Shown: one piece after another, positions 1 through 9,603 of the stretch
Numbering within the stretch: the first letter of the stretch is position 1
How the letters are laid out: every line of letters begins with the position of its first letter
From: Pedobacter cryotolerans
GTDB lineage: Bacteria > Bacteroidota > Bacteroidia > Sphingobacteriales > Sphingobacteriaceae
Reading direction: 5' to 3'
DNA length: 64,000 nucleotides
Assembly (NCBI RefSeq): GCF_005116475.1
Contig: NZ_SWBO01000003.1
Span: 372,001-436,000 of the forward strand
The notes under the pieces: generated by a model
What the model was told of the DNA's origin: nothing
Database searches by the model: none
What the model saw: the letters and a program-made list of their open reading frames with translations, nothing else
Position numbers and translations under genes: made by a program

Positions 1-1409
1 GCACAAGGTTAGTAACTTTAGATGACTTAACCCGTAGAGATGCGGCCCGTGATTTTGGTGGTAAATCTTTTGTGCCTACTAAAGCAATTACCATGGGTGT
101 TGGTACAATTTTTAAAGCTCGTGAAATTGTTTTAATGGCTTGGAATGGTAAAAAAGCGTCAATTATTAAAAAAACAGTTGAAGGCGAAATGTCTAGTGAT
201 GTGCCTGCAACTTACCTGCAACTTTCTGATCATGTAGAGTTTATTTTGGATGAAGATGCGGCGGCTTTATTAACCAGATTTGACACCCCATGGCTAGTTA
301 AAGATTGTGTGTGGACGGATAAACTAATTAGAAAAGCTGTTATTTGGTTAGCAAATAAATTAAATAAGCCTATTTTAAAGTTAACTGAAGATGACTTTAA
401 TAACAATGGAATGGCTCAATTAGCGGTAGAAAAAGGCCCAGTTTACAACATCAACATTAATATATTTAATAAATTACAACATACCATTACAGGTTGGCCA
501 GGCGGAAAACCAGATGCGGATGATACGCAAAGGCCAGAAAGAGCAACTCCTGATAAAAAACGTGTGGTAATTTTCTCTCCACACCCAGATGATGATGTAA
601 TATCGATGGGCGGAACGTTTATTCGTTTAGTTGATCAAGGTCATGATGTTCATGTAGCTTACCAAACTTCGGGTAATACTGCCGTTTGGGATGATGATGT
701 GTTGCGTTTTGTTGAATTTAACATGGATTTTGCCGAAAGAATGGGCATGAAAAATCCTGATATGTCTGATACATACACAAAAATGCGTCAATTTATTGAG
801 CAGAAAAAGCCCAACCAAATTGATACTCCAGAAATACAAACTGTAAAAGGTTTAATTAGAAAAGGAGAAGCAATTGCAGGAGCTCGTTATTGCGGTTTAC
901 AAGATGATCATATCCATTTTATGGCTTTACCGTTTTATGAAAGTGGTAAAGTACAAAAAAACCCTATCACAGAAGCCGATGTATTGTTAACGATGGAATT
1001 ACTTCAAAAGATAAAACCACATCAAGTATTTGCTGCTGGCGATTTTGAAGATCCGCATGGTACACACATTGTATGTTTTAACATTATTATAGAGGCATTA
1101 AAACGTTTAGAAAAGACCGAAAGTTGGGTTAAAGATTGTTGGTTATGGATGTACAGAGGCGCTTGGTTAGAGTTTGAGACTCATGAAATTGAGATGGCTG
1201 TACCGCTTAGTCCGCAAGAGGTTGAAAGAAAGAAATTTGCAATTTTTAAACACCAATCTCAAAAAGACAGAGCAGTTTTTCCGGGCGATGATGCTAGAGA
1301 ATTTTGGCAGAGAGCTGAAGACAGGAACAGAGAAACCGCAAAATCTTATGACGATTTAGGCTTAGCAGATTACGAAGCAATGGAAGCCTTTGTAAGATAT
1401 AAATTTTAA
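1..1409 (+). CDS. nagB: Glucosamine-6-phosphate deaminase / PIG-L deacetylase fusion (5' partial)
   Basis: The reading frame is open from base 3 and continues to the stop at 1409, so the gene starts before the window; about 468 residues are visible. The N-terminal visible part has the end of a NagB-type isomerase/deaminase domain (FVPTKAITMGVGTIFKA, the allosteric/active-site end of the family). After a linker comes a PIG-L/LmbE-type domain with the metal-binding SPHPDDD motif near base 580 and a later HGTH motif. Fusions of about 640 residues of this kind are typical of Bacteroidota, so roughly 170 residues are missing. The deaminase converts glucosamine-6-phosphate to fructose-6-phosphate and ammonia; the role of the fused PIG-L domain is not established. 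The neighbouring NagX-like gene fits amino-sugar use. Confidence 0.93.
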   Translation, partial: TRLVTLDDLTRRDAARDFGGKSFVPTKAITMGVGTIFKAREIVLMAWNGKKASIIKKTVEGEMSSDVPATYLQLSDHVEFILDEDAAALLTRFDTPWLVKDCVWTDKLIRKAVIWLANKLNKPILKLTEDDFNNNGMAQLAVEKGPVYNININIFNKLQHTITGWPGGKPDADDTQRPERATPDKKRVVIFSPHPDDDVISMGGTFIRLVDQGHDVHVAYQTSGNTAVWDDDVLRFVEFNMDFAERMGMKNPDMSDTYTKMRQFIEQKKPNQIDTPEIQTVKGLIRKGEAIAGARYCGLQDDHIHFMALPFYESGKVQKNPITEADVLLTMELLQKIKPHQVFAAGDFEDPHGTHIVCFNIIIEALKRLEKTESWVKDCWLWMYRGAWLEFETHEIEMAVPLSPQEVERKKFAIFKHQSQKDRAVFPGDDAREFWQRAEDRNRETAKSYDDLGLADYEAMEAFVRYKF

Positions 1410-1414
1410 GAATT

Positions 1415-1440
1415 AAGCTCCCAAATTTTGGGAGCTTTTC
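1415..1440 (+). terminator. Rho-independent terminator after nagB
   Basis: An AAGCTCCCAA / TTGGGAGCTT stem with a 3-base loop is followed by a T-rich run (TTTTCTTTT). It begins six bases after the nagB stop and separates it from the next gene. Confidence 0.85.
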
Positions 1441-1518
1441 TTTTATCCTTAAAATTTGATAGATCTATACATGATATTTTTCTTTCTGAAAACAATATGA
1501 TAACTTGCTTAACCATTT

Positions 1519-2679
1519 ATGAAACCAATGACAACCAATAAACCAGAGCGCTTACTCTCATTAGATTTTTTTCGTGGCTTAACTGTAGCCGCGATGATTT
1601 TGGTTAATAATCCGGGAAGCTGGGGACATATTTATGCTCCGCTTGCTCATGCCGAATGGAATGGTTGTACCCCAACAGATCTTGTTTTTCCATTTTTTCT
1701 ATTCATAGTTGGTGTTTCTATCGCCTATGCAATGGGAAGCAAAAAATTGGATCCAACTAGTCACAACAAAACAATTCTTAAAGCGTTAAAAAGAGCATTA
1801 ACTTTATTTGGTTTAGGTTTACTTTTAGCCATTTTTCCGCGTAATTTTAGCACATTCGATTTAGTTGAATCATTAAGTAACTTAAGAATACCTGGCGTGT
1901 TGCAACGTATTGGAGTTGTATTCTTCATTTCTTCAATCATCTTTTTAAAAACATCCGATAAGAACATATTTCGCATCATTATCCTCATTCTAATTACCTA
2001 TTGGGCATTAATGACATTTGTTCCAGTACCTGGTGTTGGTTACCCAAATTTAGAAAAGGAAACTAATTTAGGTGCATGGCTTGATAGAACGATATTAACC
2101 GAAGCCCATCTTTGGAAATCAGCTAAGACTTGGGATCCAGAGGGGATTTTAAGCACATTACCAGCAATTGCTACAGGATTATTTGGCGTTTTAGTTGGCG
2201 TTTATTTAAAGCGAAAAGATATAGAACCAGCTACAAAAATTGCTTGGCTTTTTTCGGTAGGAGTTTTGGCTTCTTTAGCAGGCTTACTCTGGGATTTACA
2301 ATTTCCCATCAATAAATCATTGTGGACAAGCTCTTATGTACTTTATACTGGCGGATTGGCTACTATTATTTTAGCCCTCTCCTACTGGATAATTGACATC
2401 AACAAGTATAACCGATTTACTAAGCCATTTGTAGTTTATGGTGTTAATGCTATAACCGTTTTTTTTGTATCCGGCTTGATGCCGAGGTTAGTTAATATGA
2501 TTAAAATTAAACAAGCAGATGGAAATGAAGTTGGTGCATTAACCTCTTTTTATCAAACATTTTTTGTGCCTTATTTTTCTCCTATAAACGCCTCATTAGC
2601 GTACGCAATAGCTTTTATTGCATTTTTTTATGTGATACTTTGGGTTATGTACAAGAAAAACATTATCATTAAGGTATAA
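1519..2679 (+). CDS. nagX: NagX-like membrane protein (heparan-alpha-glucosaminide N-acetyltransferase/DUF5009 family)
   Basis: This 386-residue polytopic membrane protein has about ten hydrophobic segments. Near the N-terminus it carries the family signature LDFFRGLTVAAMILVNNPGS, then DLVFPFFLFIVGVS, which is characteristic of the DUF5009/HGSNAT-like family that includes NagX of proteobacterial N-acetylglucosamine clusters. Its position directly downstream of nagB supports a role in amino-sugar uptake or acetylation at the inner membrane. The exact reaction of bacterial NagX is not settled, so the symbol rests on family similarity and context. A terminator separates it from nagB, so it probably has its own promoter. 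Confidence 0.85.
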   Translation: MKPMTTNKPERLLSLDFFRGLTVAAMILVNNPGSWGHIYAPLAHAEWNGCTPTDLVFPFFLFIVGVSIAYAMGSKKLDPTSHNKTILKALKRALTLFGLGLLLAIFPRNFSTFDLVESLSNLRIPGVLQRIGVVFFISSIIFLKTSDKNIFRIIILILITYWALMTFVPVPGVGYPNLEKETNLGAWLDRTILTEAHLWKSAKTWDPEGILSTLPAIATGLFGVLVGVYLKRKDIEPATKIAWLFSVGVLASLAGLLWDLQFPINKSLWTSSYVLYTGGLATIILALSYWIIDINKYNRFTKPFVVYGVNAITVFFVSGLMPRLVNMIKIKQADGNEVGALTSFYQTFFVPYFSPINASLAYAIAFIAFFYVILWVMYKKNIIIKV

Positions 2680-2703
2680 TTCGCTTTTATTTATTAAAAA
2701 TCT

Positions 2704-5550
2704 ATGAAAAAACACTCGTTATTATTTGCTGTACTGTTAGGGCTATTAATTGAGCCAACATTTGCACAACAAAAACCAGCCACTAAGGCACCTGTAAAAA
2801 AAACAGTTGCCACATCAGCTGCAAACAATTCAGTTCCTTTAGACCCTGCAGTAAAAGTTGGCAAATTGCCAAATGGTTTTACTTATTATATCCGTAAAAA
2901 TGTAGAGCCAAAAAATAGGGTAACTATTTATCTTGCCAATAAAGCAGGCTCAATTTTAGAAAACGATAATCAGCGTGGTTTAGCACACTTGATGGAGCAC
3001 ATGGCTTTCAATGGCACAAAAAACTTTCCAAAAAACGAACTGGTAAATTATCTTCAAAAAACAGGAGTTAGATTTGGAGCAGATTTAAATGCCTACACTA
3101 GTTTCGATGAAACAGTTTATCAGCTTCCTATTCCAAGTGATGATCCAGAAATTGTAAAAAATGGTCTTCAAATTATGCGTGATTGGGCACAAGATGTAAC
3201 CTTAGACCCTGTTGAAATTGACAAAGAAAGAGGCGTTGTTTTAGAAGAAAAACGTTTAGGCAAAGGTGCTCAACAACGCATGCAAGATAAATATCTTCCA
3301 ATGCTTTTTAACAATTCTCGTTACTCTAACAGGTTGCCAATTGGAACAGAAGAAGTATTAAAAAATGCTACTCCGCAAACCATTAAAGATTTTTACAAAG
3401 ATTGGTACAGACCGAATTTACAAGCATTAATTGTAGTGGGTGACATTGATGTAAATCAGATGGAGCAATTGATTAAGGCTAAATTTTCTGATTTAAAAAA
3501 TCCGGCAAACCCGAAACCTAGAACAAAATATAACATTGAGCTAACAGGAAAAAATCAATTTGTAACTGTTACTGATAAAGAATTTCCGGTTACCGTTGCT
3601 CAAATTTTAATTAAACACAAAGAGCAACCTTTATTAACTAAAAGCGATTTAAAAAATTCTGTAATTCGCTCATTGTACAATCAAATGATGGGTGCTCGTT
3701 TTAGCGAATTGAGCAAACAGGCTAATCCGCCGTTTTTACAGGCAGGCAACAACATTTCTGGCTTTTTAGCTGGCCTTGATGCTGCTACTACAGTTATTGT
3801 TGCTAAACCAGGAGAATTTGAAAAAGGATTAAAAACCACCTTTACAGAAGTAGAAAGAGTAAAAAGATTTGGCTTTACTGCTACTGAATTAGAGAGAGCA
3901 AAAGCATCATTTTTAACATCGCAGGAATCTGCTTTTAAAGAAAAAAACAAAACTGCTTCTGATAATTTTGTACAAGAATATGTTCAATTATTTTTAAAAG
4001 GAACAGTTAGTCCAGGTATTGAATATGAGTATAACTTCTACAAAAATGCCTTACCTTCTATTACAGTAGCAGAAGTTAATGCATTGGCCAAACAATATAT
4101 TACAGAAACTAATCGTGATGTAATTATTATGGCTCCTGACAAAGAAAAAGAAAAATTACCTTCAGAAGCTACTGTAAACCAATGGATAAATAGCGTAGTA
4201 ATGGATAAAAGCATTACTGCTTATGTAGATCAAGTATCTGATCAGCCACTATTGGCGAAAAAACCAATGGCAGGTAAAATTACATCAGAAAGCAAAATAG
4301 CAGAAATTGGTGTAACCGAATTTAAATTATCAAACGGGGTAAAGGTAATTTTAAAACCAACTGACTTTAAAAATGACGAAATTTCATTTTATGGTTTCAG
4401 TCCGGGCGGTACTTCTTTGTACAGCGATGCTGATTTCCAATCGGCTTCAAATGCAGCGGCTATTATTGGCCGAAGCGGTGTAGGCGAATTTAATTCAATT
4501 CAATTACCAAAATATTTAAACGGTAAACGTGTTTTTGTTACGCCGATGATTAGCGAAAGAAGTGAAGGTATTTCTGCTTCTACAACTCCGAAAGACTTAG
4601 AAACAGCTTTACAATTAACCTATTTGTATTTCACTGCTCCGCGTAAGGATTCAGAAATTTTTAAAGGTACTATCTCGCAACAAAAGGGCAATTTAGCTAA
4701 TAGAGAGACCGATCCGAATAGTGTTTTTAGCGATACTGTTTCTGCGGTACTAGGCAACTATAATGTAAGAAGAACTGGCCCATCAGTTGAGAAGTTAAAT
4801 CAAATTAATTTAGATCGTGCTTTTGAAATTTACAAAGAGCGTTTTGCTGATGCAAGTGATTTTACCTTCACATTTGTGGGAAGTTTTGACAATGAAAAAA
4901 TTAAACCACTTATTGAGCAATATCTAGGCGCATTACCAAATACAAATCGTAAAGAAAAAGCTGTTGACTTAGGCATTAGAGTACCAGCTGGAGCAATTAC
5001 AAAAAAAGTATACAAAGGACAAGAGCCAAAAGCTACGGTGAGATTAATGTTTAGTGGCGATTACACTTACAACCAAACGAATAATAATCAGTTAGATGCT
5101 TTGGCAGAAGTTTTAAATATTAAACTGATAGAACGTTTACGTGAAGATGAAGGCGGTGTGTATGGCGTAAATGCAGGTGCATCTTACAGCAAATTCCCAG
5201 TTAACAGGTATTCATTTAACATTTCTTTCGGTTGTGCACCAGAAAATGTAGAGAAATTAATTGCTTCTACTTTAGATGAGATCAATAAAATTAAAACAAA
5301 TGGAGCAACTGATGTTGATATACAGAAGTTTGTAGCTGAAGAAACTAGATCTACAGAAACGCAACTTAAAACAAATCAATTTTGGTTAGGCAACATTGTA
5401 GGTTCAGCTCAAAATGAAGAAGACCCTAAAGAAGTTTTAACATACGTTGAATCGTTAAAAAAGATAACTTCAGAAAGTTTAAAAGGTGCTGCAAGTACTT
5501 ATTTAAATGAAAAAAACTTTATCAAATTTATTTTACTACCACAGAAATAA
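2704..5550 (+). CDS. Exported M16 family zinc peptidase (two-lobed, pitrilysin-like)
   Basis: This 948-residue protein starts with a signal peptide (MKKHSLLFAVLLGLLIEPTFAQ). The inverted zinc motif HxxEH is at residues 95-99 (HLMEH), and the distal glutamate lies in the EIDKERGVVLEEK segment near residue 175. The second M16 half starts near residue 535 (ITEFKLSNGVKVILKP-like) and lacks an HxxEH, as expected for the inactive lobe. It is probably periplasmic and degrades peptides. It lies 24 bases after the NagX-like gene and may be co-transcribed, but no functional link is evident. Confidence 0.93.
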   Translation: MKKHSLLFAVLLGLLIEPTFAQQKPATKAPVKKTVATSAANNSVPLDPAVKVGKLPNGFTYYIRKNVEPKNRVTIYLANKAGSILENDNQRGLAHLMEHMAFNGTKNFPKNELVNYLQKTGVRFGADLNAYTSFDETVYQLPIPSDDPEIVKNGLQIMRDWAQDVTLDPVEIDKERGVVLEEKRLGKGAQQRMQDKYLPMLFNNSRYSNRLPIGTEEVLKNATPQTIKDFYKDWYRPNLQALIVVGDIDVNQMEQLIKAKFSDLKNPANPKPRTKYNIELTGKNQFVTVTDKEFPVTVAQILIKHKEQPLLTKSDLKNSVIRSLYNQMMGARFSELSKQANPPFLQAGNNISGFLAGLDAATTVIVAKPGEFEKGLKTTFTEVERVKRFGFTATELERAKASFLTSQESAFKEKNKTASDNFVQEYVQLFLKGTVSPGIEYEYNFYKNALPSITVAEVNALAKQYITETNRDVIIMAPDKEKEKLPSEATVNQWINSVVMDKSITAYVDQVSDQPLLAKKPMAGKITSESKIAEIGVTEFKLSNGVKVILKPTDFKNDEISFYGFSPGGTSLYSDADFQSASNAAAIIGRSGVGEFNSIQLPKYLNGKRVFVTPMISERSEGISASTTPKDLETALQLTYLYFTAPRKDSEIFKGTISQQKGNLANRETDPNSVFSDTVSAVLGNYNVRRTGPSVEKLNQINLDRAFEIYKERFADASDFTFTFVGSFDNEKIKPLIEQYLGALPNTNRKEKAVDLGIRVPAGAITKKVYKGQEPKATVRLMFSGDYTYNQTNNNQLDALAEVLNIKLIERLREDEGGVYGVNAGASYSKFPVNRYSFNISFGCAPENVEKLIASTLDEINKIKTNGATDVDIQKFVAEETRSTETQLKTNQFWLGNIVGSAQNEEDPKEVLTYVESLKKITSESLKGAASTYLNEKNFIKFILLPQK

Positions 5551-5570
5551 AATTCGACAAATCAAATTAT

Positions 5571-5600
5571 AAAAAAAGACACTTAATGTGTCTTTTTTTA
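5571..5600 (+). terminator. Rho-independent terminator after the M16 peptidase gene
   Basis: A hairpin of the form A-run GACAC TTAAT GTGTC T-run lies about 20 bases after the stop. The A-tract and T-tract extend the stem, so it could act in both directions. Confidence 0.85.
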
Positions 5601-5660
5601 TTTCTGTTAGTTTGTAGCGTTTTTTAATTTCACATCGTTTACGCTCAAAACCAATAAATT

Positions 5661-6890
5661 ATGAAAAAAATTCTCCTCAATGCATTGTTGCTTTTAGCTA
5701 CAATCTCAACGCTTACGCAGTGTAAGAAATCACCCAGTGCTAAATATGAAATGATCCAAATACCTAAGGTAATTTCTCTTGCTGAAATGAGATCATTACC
5801 TGTTGGCATTACAAAAGCGCAAACGGCTACAAAAGCAGGTAAAATCTATATTTATAATGATTATCTTTTTATCAACGAACCAAACAAGGGTATTCATATT
5901 TACAATAACAGTAACCCTAACAATCCAATAAATACAGGTTTTTTACAGATACCAGGAAATATTGATTTAGCTGTGCATAACAACATACTTTATGCAGATA
6001 GTTATATAGATTTATTGGCTTTTGATATTACTACAATAAACAACATTAAACTAGTTAAAAGAACACCAGAGGTTTTTAAGCAGTTTTTGATTCAATATGC
6101 TGCAGGCCCTAAAGTTTTAACCTACAAAGACACACTAGTTAATACAGCTGCCAACAACAACGCTAATAAAGAGGTAATGTTTGCAAGCACTGCAAATAGT
6201 TACGGTGGTAGTGGGCAAGGAGGTTCAATGGCTAGGTTTACCCTTTTAAATAATTATTTGTATACAGTTGGGATTTCTGATTTAAGTCTTTTTAATGTGC
6301 AAGCTGCTGCTAATCCAACTTTTGTTAAATCAATCAGATTAGATTGGGGTGTAGAAACTATTTTTCCTTACGAGCAGAAGCTTTTTATTGGCACTAATAC
6401 TGGAATGCATATTTTTAACGCTGCTGATCCGGCAAACCCTGTTAAACTAAGTACTTACGCACATGTATTTGCATGTGATCCGGTTGTTGTGCAAGGCAAG
6501 TATGCTTACGTAACGCTAAGAGCAGGTACAGGCTGCAGACAAGCTACAAATCAATTAGAAGTATTAGATATTGAGGACCCTACAAAACCTAAACAAGTAT
6601 CGGTTTTCCCAATGCAAAATCCGCATGGTTTAAGTGTAAGCGGCAACAATTTGTTTTTATGCGAAGGAGATTTTGGCCTAAAAAGTTTTAACATCACTGA
6701 TAAAATTGCGATTGGAAAAAACCTATTGCAACACTTAAAAAACATTAAAAGCTTTGATGTTATTGCTGGGCCAAAATCATTAATTGTTACAGGCGAAGAT
6801 GGCGTTTATCAATTTAACTATGATAATGCAGCAACGTTAAAACAGTTAAGTAAAATCAAAATACAAAACCCTTTAAATTCATCATTATAA
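5661..6890 (+). CDS. LVIVD repeat-type lipoprotein (beta-propeller)
   Basis: The 409-residue product starts with a lipoprotein signal peptide; the lipobox cysteine is residue 21 (STLTQC). The body has repeated units such as KIYIYNDYLFINEPNKGIHI, FIGTNTGMHIFNAADPANPV and LEVLDIEDPTKPKQVSVF, each a short beta-rich block with a D/NPxxP turn. This is the pattern of LVIVD/YVTN-like propeller proteins found on Bacteroidota surfaces. The ligand or partner cannot be told from sequence. It is flanked by terminators on both sides, so it is probably monocistronic. Confidence 0.82.
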   Translation: MKKILLNALLLLATISTLTQCKKSPSAKYEMIQIPKVISLAEMRSLPVGITKAQTATKAGKIYIYNDYLFINEPNKGIHIYNNSNPNNPINTGFLQIPGNIDLAVHNNILYADSYIDLLAFDITTINNIKLVKRTPEVFKQFLIQYAAGPKVLTYKDTLVNTAANNNANKEVMFASTANSYGGSGQGGSMARFTLLNNYLYTVGISDLSLFNVQAAANPTFVKSIRLDWGVETIFPYEQKLFIGTNTGMHIFNAADPANPVKLSTYAHVFACDPVVVQGKYAYVTLRAGTGCRQATNQLEVLDIEDPTKPKQVSVFPMQNPHGLSVSGNNLFLCEGDFGLKSFNITDKIAIGKNLLQHLKNIKSFDVIAGPKSLIVTGEDGVYQFNYDNAATLKQLSKIKIQNPLNSSL

Positions 6891-6904
6891 AGGTAAAAAG
6901 TTTT

Positions 6905-6947
6905 AATTTGAGACTAGCTCGATATAGATTCAAGCTAGCCTCAAATT
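6905..6947. terminator. Bidirectional terminator between convergent genes
   Basis: The arms AATTTGAG-A-CTAGCT and AAGCTAG-C-CTCAAATT form a long, slightly bulged hairpin. The right arm overlaps the stop codon of the - strand glycosidase gene, so one structure may serve both convergent genes. Confidence 0.65.
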
Positions 6948-8484
6948 ATTTTGCTTGTACACCTATTGGCCCACTTGCTTCGCTTTCATTCTTCAACCTA
7001 TCTAAAGCAGTAACCAAATAATTATAGCGTTTACCTTTTTCAAAGTTGGTATCTAAATAAAATGGATAATCTACAAAGCTGATATGGATTATGTTTTTTG
7101 GATTTAGAATATCAACCTTCTCCCCTTCTTCAAATCGATAAATTAGGTAACCAGAGGCTGTTTCTCCATCTTCAGCAGGTAAGGGTTTTGTCCAATTGAT
7201 ATGAATTCCATCACTTTTTGCTTCGGCTTTTAGATTTTGAGGTTCGTTTGGCATCACATCATCTAACCAAGGCATTTGTGGCGGCAAAGCCGGATATTTA
7301 TACAAATCTTTTCGCAAACTATCGGCTACTGATTTGGCATTAGTTGATAAAGATTTAGAACTAAAAAAAACACTTCCTTGCACCCTATTGTTGGCTCTAA
7401 TGTATCTAATCTGCTTAGGTATTTCATCTCCTTTTAGCCAAGTTAAATCAACTTTTGTTGTTTTATTTACCAAATAAGCAGCTTGCCCAATGTATAAATG
7501 TCTACCAAAAGTGTTGTTGCTCCACCAATCTAAAAGCACGCCAAATGGCGCTGCAGATCTGTTAAAAGTAAAGTAAATTTGCGGATTGATATAATCTATC
7601 CAACCTTCCTTAATCCACTTTCTAGAGTCGGCATATAATTCACCGTAATTTGATAAGCCATTTGTTTTAGAGCCTAATGTATCTTCTCTAAAGTTTCTCC
7701 AAATTCCAAAAGGACTTACTCCAAATTTGATGTGTTTTTTATAATGGTGCACACTATCATTCACCATTTTTATCAAAACATCAACATTGTTTCTTCTCCA
7801 ATCGGCAATATTTTTAAACTCACCGCCATATTTGTTAAAGGTTGCTTCATCTTTAATCGTTTGTCCGGCTATGCGATAAGGATAAAAATAATCATCAAAA
7901 TGCACCCCGTCAATATCATATTCTTTAACTACATCTAAAATTACTTGTGTAATATATGCTCTAACCTCCGGCAAACCCGGATCAAAAAGTATTTGCCCAC
8001 CGTAACGGTAAAACAACTCTGGTTTACTTTTGGTAATGTGGTTTTCGCTGGTGACTTGTTTTGCAGACATCGTAGCTCTATAAGGATTAAACCAAGCATG
8101 CAATTCCATTCCTCTTAAATGAGATTCTTTAATAGCAAAATCTAAAGGATCATAACCAGCAGCAGGCGCCAAGCCTTGTTTGCCCATTAACCAATGGCTC
8201 CAAGGCTCTCTAGATTTTGCATAAAGTGCATCTGCAGTTGGTCTAATTTGTAGTAGAATAGCATTCATTCCACTCTTTTTGTGTTGTTCTAAAATCCCAA
8301 TTAGCTCTTGCTTTTGTTGGTCTACGCTAAGTCCCTGTCTCGATGGCCAATCTATATTTGTAACAGTAGCAACCCAAACGCCCCTAAACTCACGTTTTGG
8401 AGCAATTTTTGTGGAATTTTGTGCAAAAGCATTTAGAGAAATAATTAAGAAGAGTAAAATTGTAGAGATGTAGCCTTTATTCAT
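6946..8484 (-). CDS. Exported family 10-like glycosyl hydrolase (GHL10/DUF187) with C-terminal FN3-like domain
   Basis: This 512-residue protein has a signal peptide (cleavage near FAQN). Its catalytic region starts with FRGVWVATVTNIDWPS, followed by ILLQIRPTADALY, ELHAWFNPYRA and DGVHFDDYFYPY, the TIM-barrel landmarks of the GHL10 (YngK-like) family. About 95 C-terminal residues (from NEPQNLKAEAKSDGIHINWT) look like a fibronectin type III domain. Proteins of this family are putative exported glycosidases, and some relatives act on peptidoglycan glycan strands; the substrate here is not known. It is a single gene on the - strand, converging with the LVIVD lipoprotein gene. Confidence 0.9.
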   Translation of the reverse strand: MNKGYISTILLFLIISLNAFAQNSTKIAPKREFRGVWVATVTNIDWPSRQGLSVDQQKQELIGILEQHKKSGMNAILLQIRPTADALYAKSREPWSHWLMGKQGLAPAAGYDPLDFAIKESHLRGMELHAWFNPYRATMSAKQVTSENHITKSKPELFYRYGGQILFDPGLPEVRAYITQVILDVVKEYDIDGVHFDDYFYPYRIAGQTIKDEATFNKYGGEFKNIADWRRNNVDVLIKMVNDSVHHYKKHIKFGVSPFGIWRNFREDTLGSKTNGLSNYGELYADSRKWIKEGWIDYINPQIYFTFNRSAAPFGVLLDWWSNNTFGRHLYIGQAAYLVNKTTKVDLTWLKGDEIPKQIRYIRANNRVQGSVFFSSKSLSTNAKSVADSLRKDLYKYPALPPQMPWLDDVMPNEPQNLKAEAKSDGIHINWTKPLPAEDGETASGYLIYRFEEGEKVDILNPKNIIHISFVDYPFYLDTNFEKGKRYNYLVTALDRLKNESEASGPIGVQAK

Positions 8485-8690
8485 TATAATTTGTAAAGTG
8501 TATATTCGTTATCTAGCTTATTGTATTGAAATTTAGGATTTTTTATATGCTAGATAAACGCATAAATTGAGAATTTGTGATACAAAAGTGCTATAAATTT
8601 AACACAATTCGTTTTTTTATATTATGTTAGCTGTTCTATAAGATTTAATTATTGAGCCTAAATTATGGCTAAAGAAAGATTTTATTAAAT

Positions 8691-9596
8691 ATGGAAGATC
8701 AAATCCCTGTAAATAAGGTTGATAGAAATAAAATTTATTTTCTGGTTGTAGTAATAGCTGCGCTTTTAGGAATTAACGCCTATTTGTATGTTAAAGATAA
8801 ACAGCAAAGTAGTAGGTTTGTTACTGTTAGCACCGAAAAAGAACGTTTAAATTTAGAAGTAGAAAAAATTGAGGCTGAGCTTGATAAGGTAACTTTATTA
8901 AATGTTAATTTAAATGATAGATTAGCAAAAGAAGAAAAACTAGCTCGCGATAAAATTGCAGAACTTAAAATATCCCTACAAAAAGGCAAATTAACGCAAG
9001 GCGATTTAGAGGGAGCTCAAGATCAAATCAAAGAATTGAGAGTTTTTGTAAAAAATTACAACGATCAAATTTTGCGTTTAGAGAAAGAAAATTCCTACCT
9101 TAAATCTGAACGAGATAGCTTAAAATCATCAGTTGAAGCTTACAGCGATAAAGCAGATGACTTAGAAAAAGAAAACGAAAATCTTAATGCTAAAGTTAAA
9201 GTTGGCGCAGCACTAAAATCAGCGAATATTAATGTAGAAGCCTTTAGAATTAAAAGCAACGGAAAGAGCATTTTAGTAACTAAGGCTAGTACTGCAAATA
9301 AATTAACCATTAAGTTTAGCATCGTTCCAAATGCTTTAGCAGAAAAAAACTACCATAAAGTATATTTAAGAGTTTTTGATCCGGCAGGAAACCTTATTGC
9401 AAACGAAAACAACTTGTTTCAGATTGATGGACAACAAATGCAATATAGTAATGCAATAGAATTTTCATATAATGATGATGATACTGCCTATAAAATAGAA
9501 TGGACTAACCCTAAAGAATTTATGAAAGGCGATTATGCTATTATCTTATATGCCGATGGCTACATCATGGGAAAAAGTAAAATTAACCTAAAGTAG
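8691..9596 (+). CDS. Hypothetical membrane-anchored coiled-coil protein
   Basis: This 301-residue protein has one transmembrane helix near residues 17-34 (IYFLVVVIAALLGINAYLYV). A long heptad-rich coiled coil follows, to about residue 170 (EKERLNLEVEKIEAELDKV and similar). The C-terminal domain of about 130 residues is beta-rich (KVYLRVFDPAGNLIANENN). Most of the protein should sit in the periplasm. I do not recognise a named family. It converges with the large histidine kinase gene with only 7 bases between the two stops. Confidence 0.75.
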   Translation: MEDQIPVNKVDRNKIYFLVVVIAALLGINAYLYVKDKQQSSRFVTVSTEKERLNLEVEKIEAELDKVTLLNVNLNDRLAKEEKLARDKIAELKISLQKGKLTQGDLEGAQDQIKELRVFVKNYNDQILRLEKENSYLKSERDSLKSSVEAYSDKADDLEKENENLNAKVKVGAALKSANINVEAFRIKSNGKSILVTKASTANKLTIKFSIVPNALAEKNYHKVYLRVFDPAGNLIANENNLFQIDGQQMQYSNAIEFSYNDDDTAYKIEWTNPKEFMKGDYAIILYADGYIMGKSKINLK

Positions 9597-9603
9597 GTAT
9601 CTA

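Noticed and set aside
1501..1514. TAACTTGCTTAACC just before the nagX-like gene, identical to 61707-61720 before the M28 gene
   Set aside because: A 14-base match is expected several times by chance in 64 kb, and the two sites lie at different distances from the start codons.
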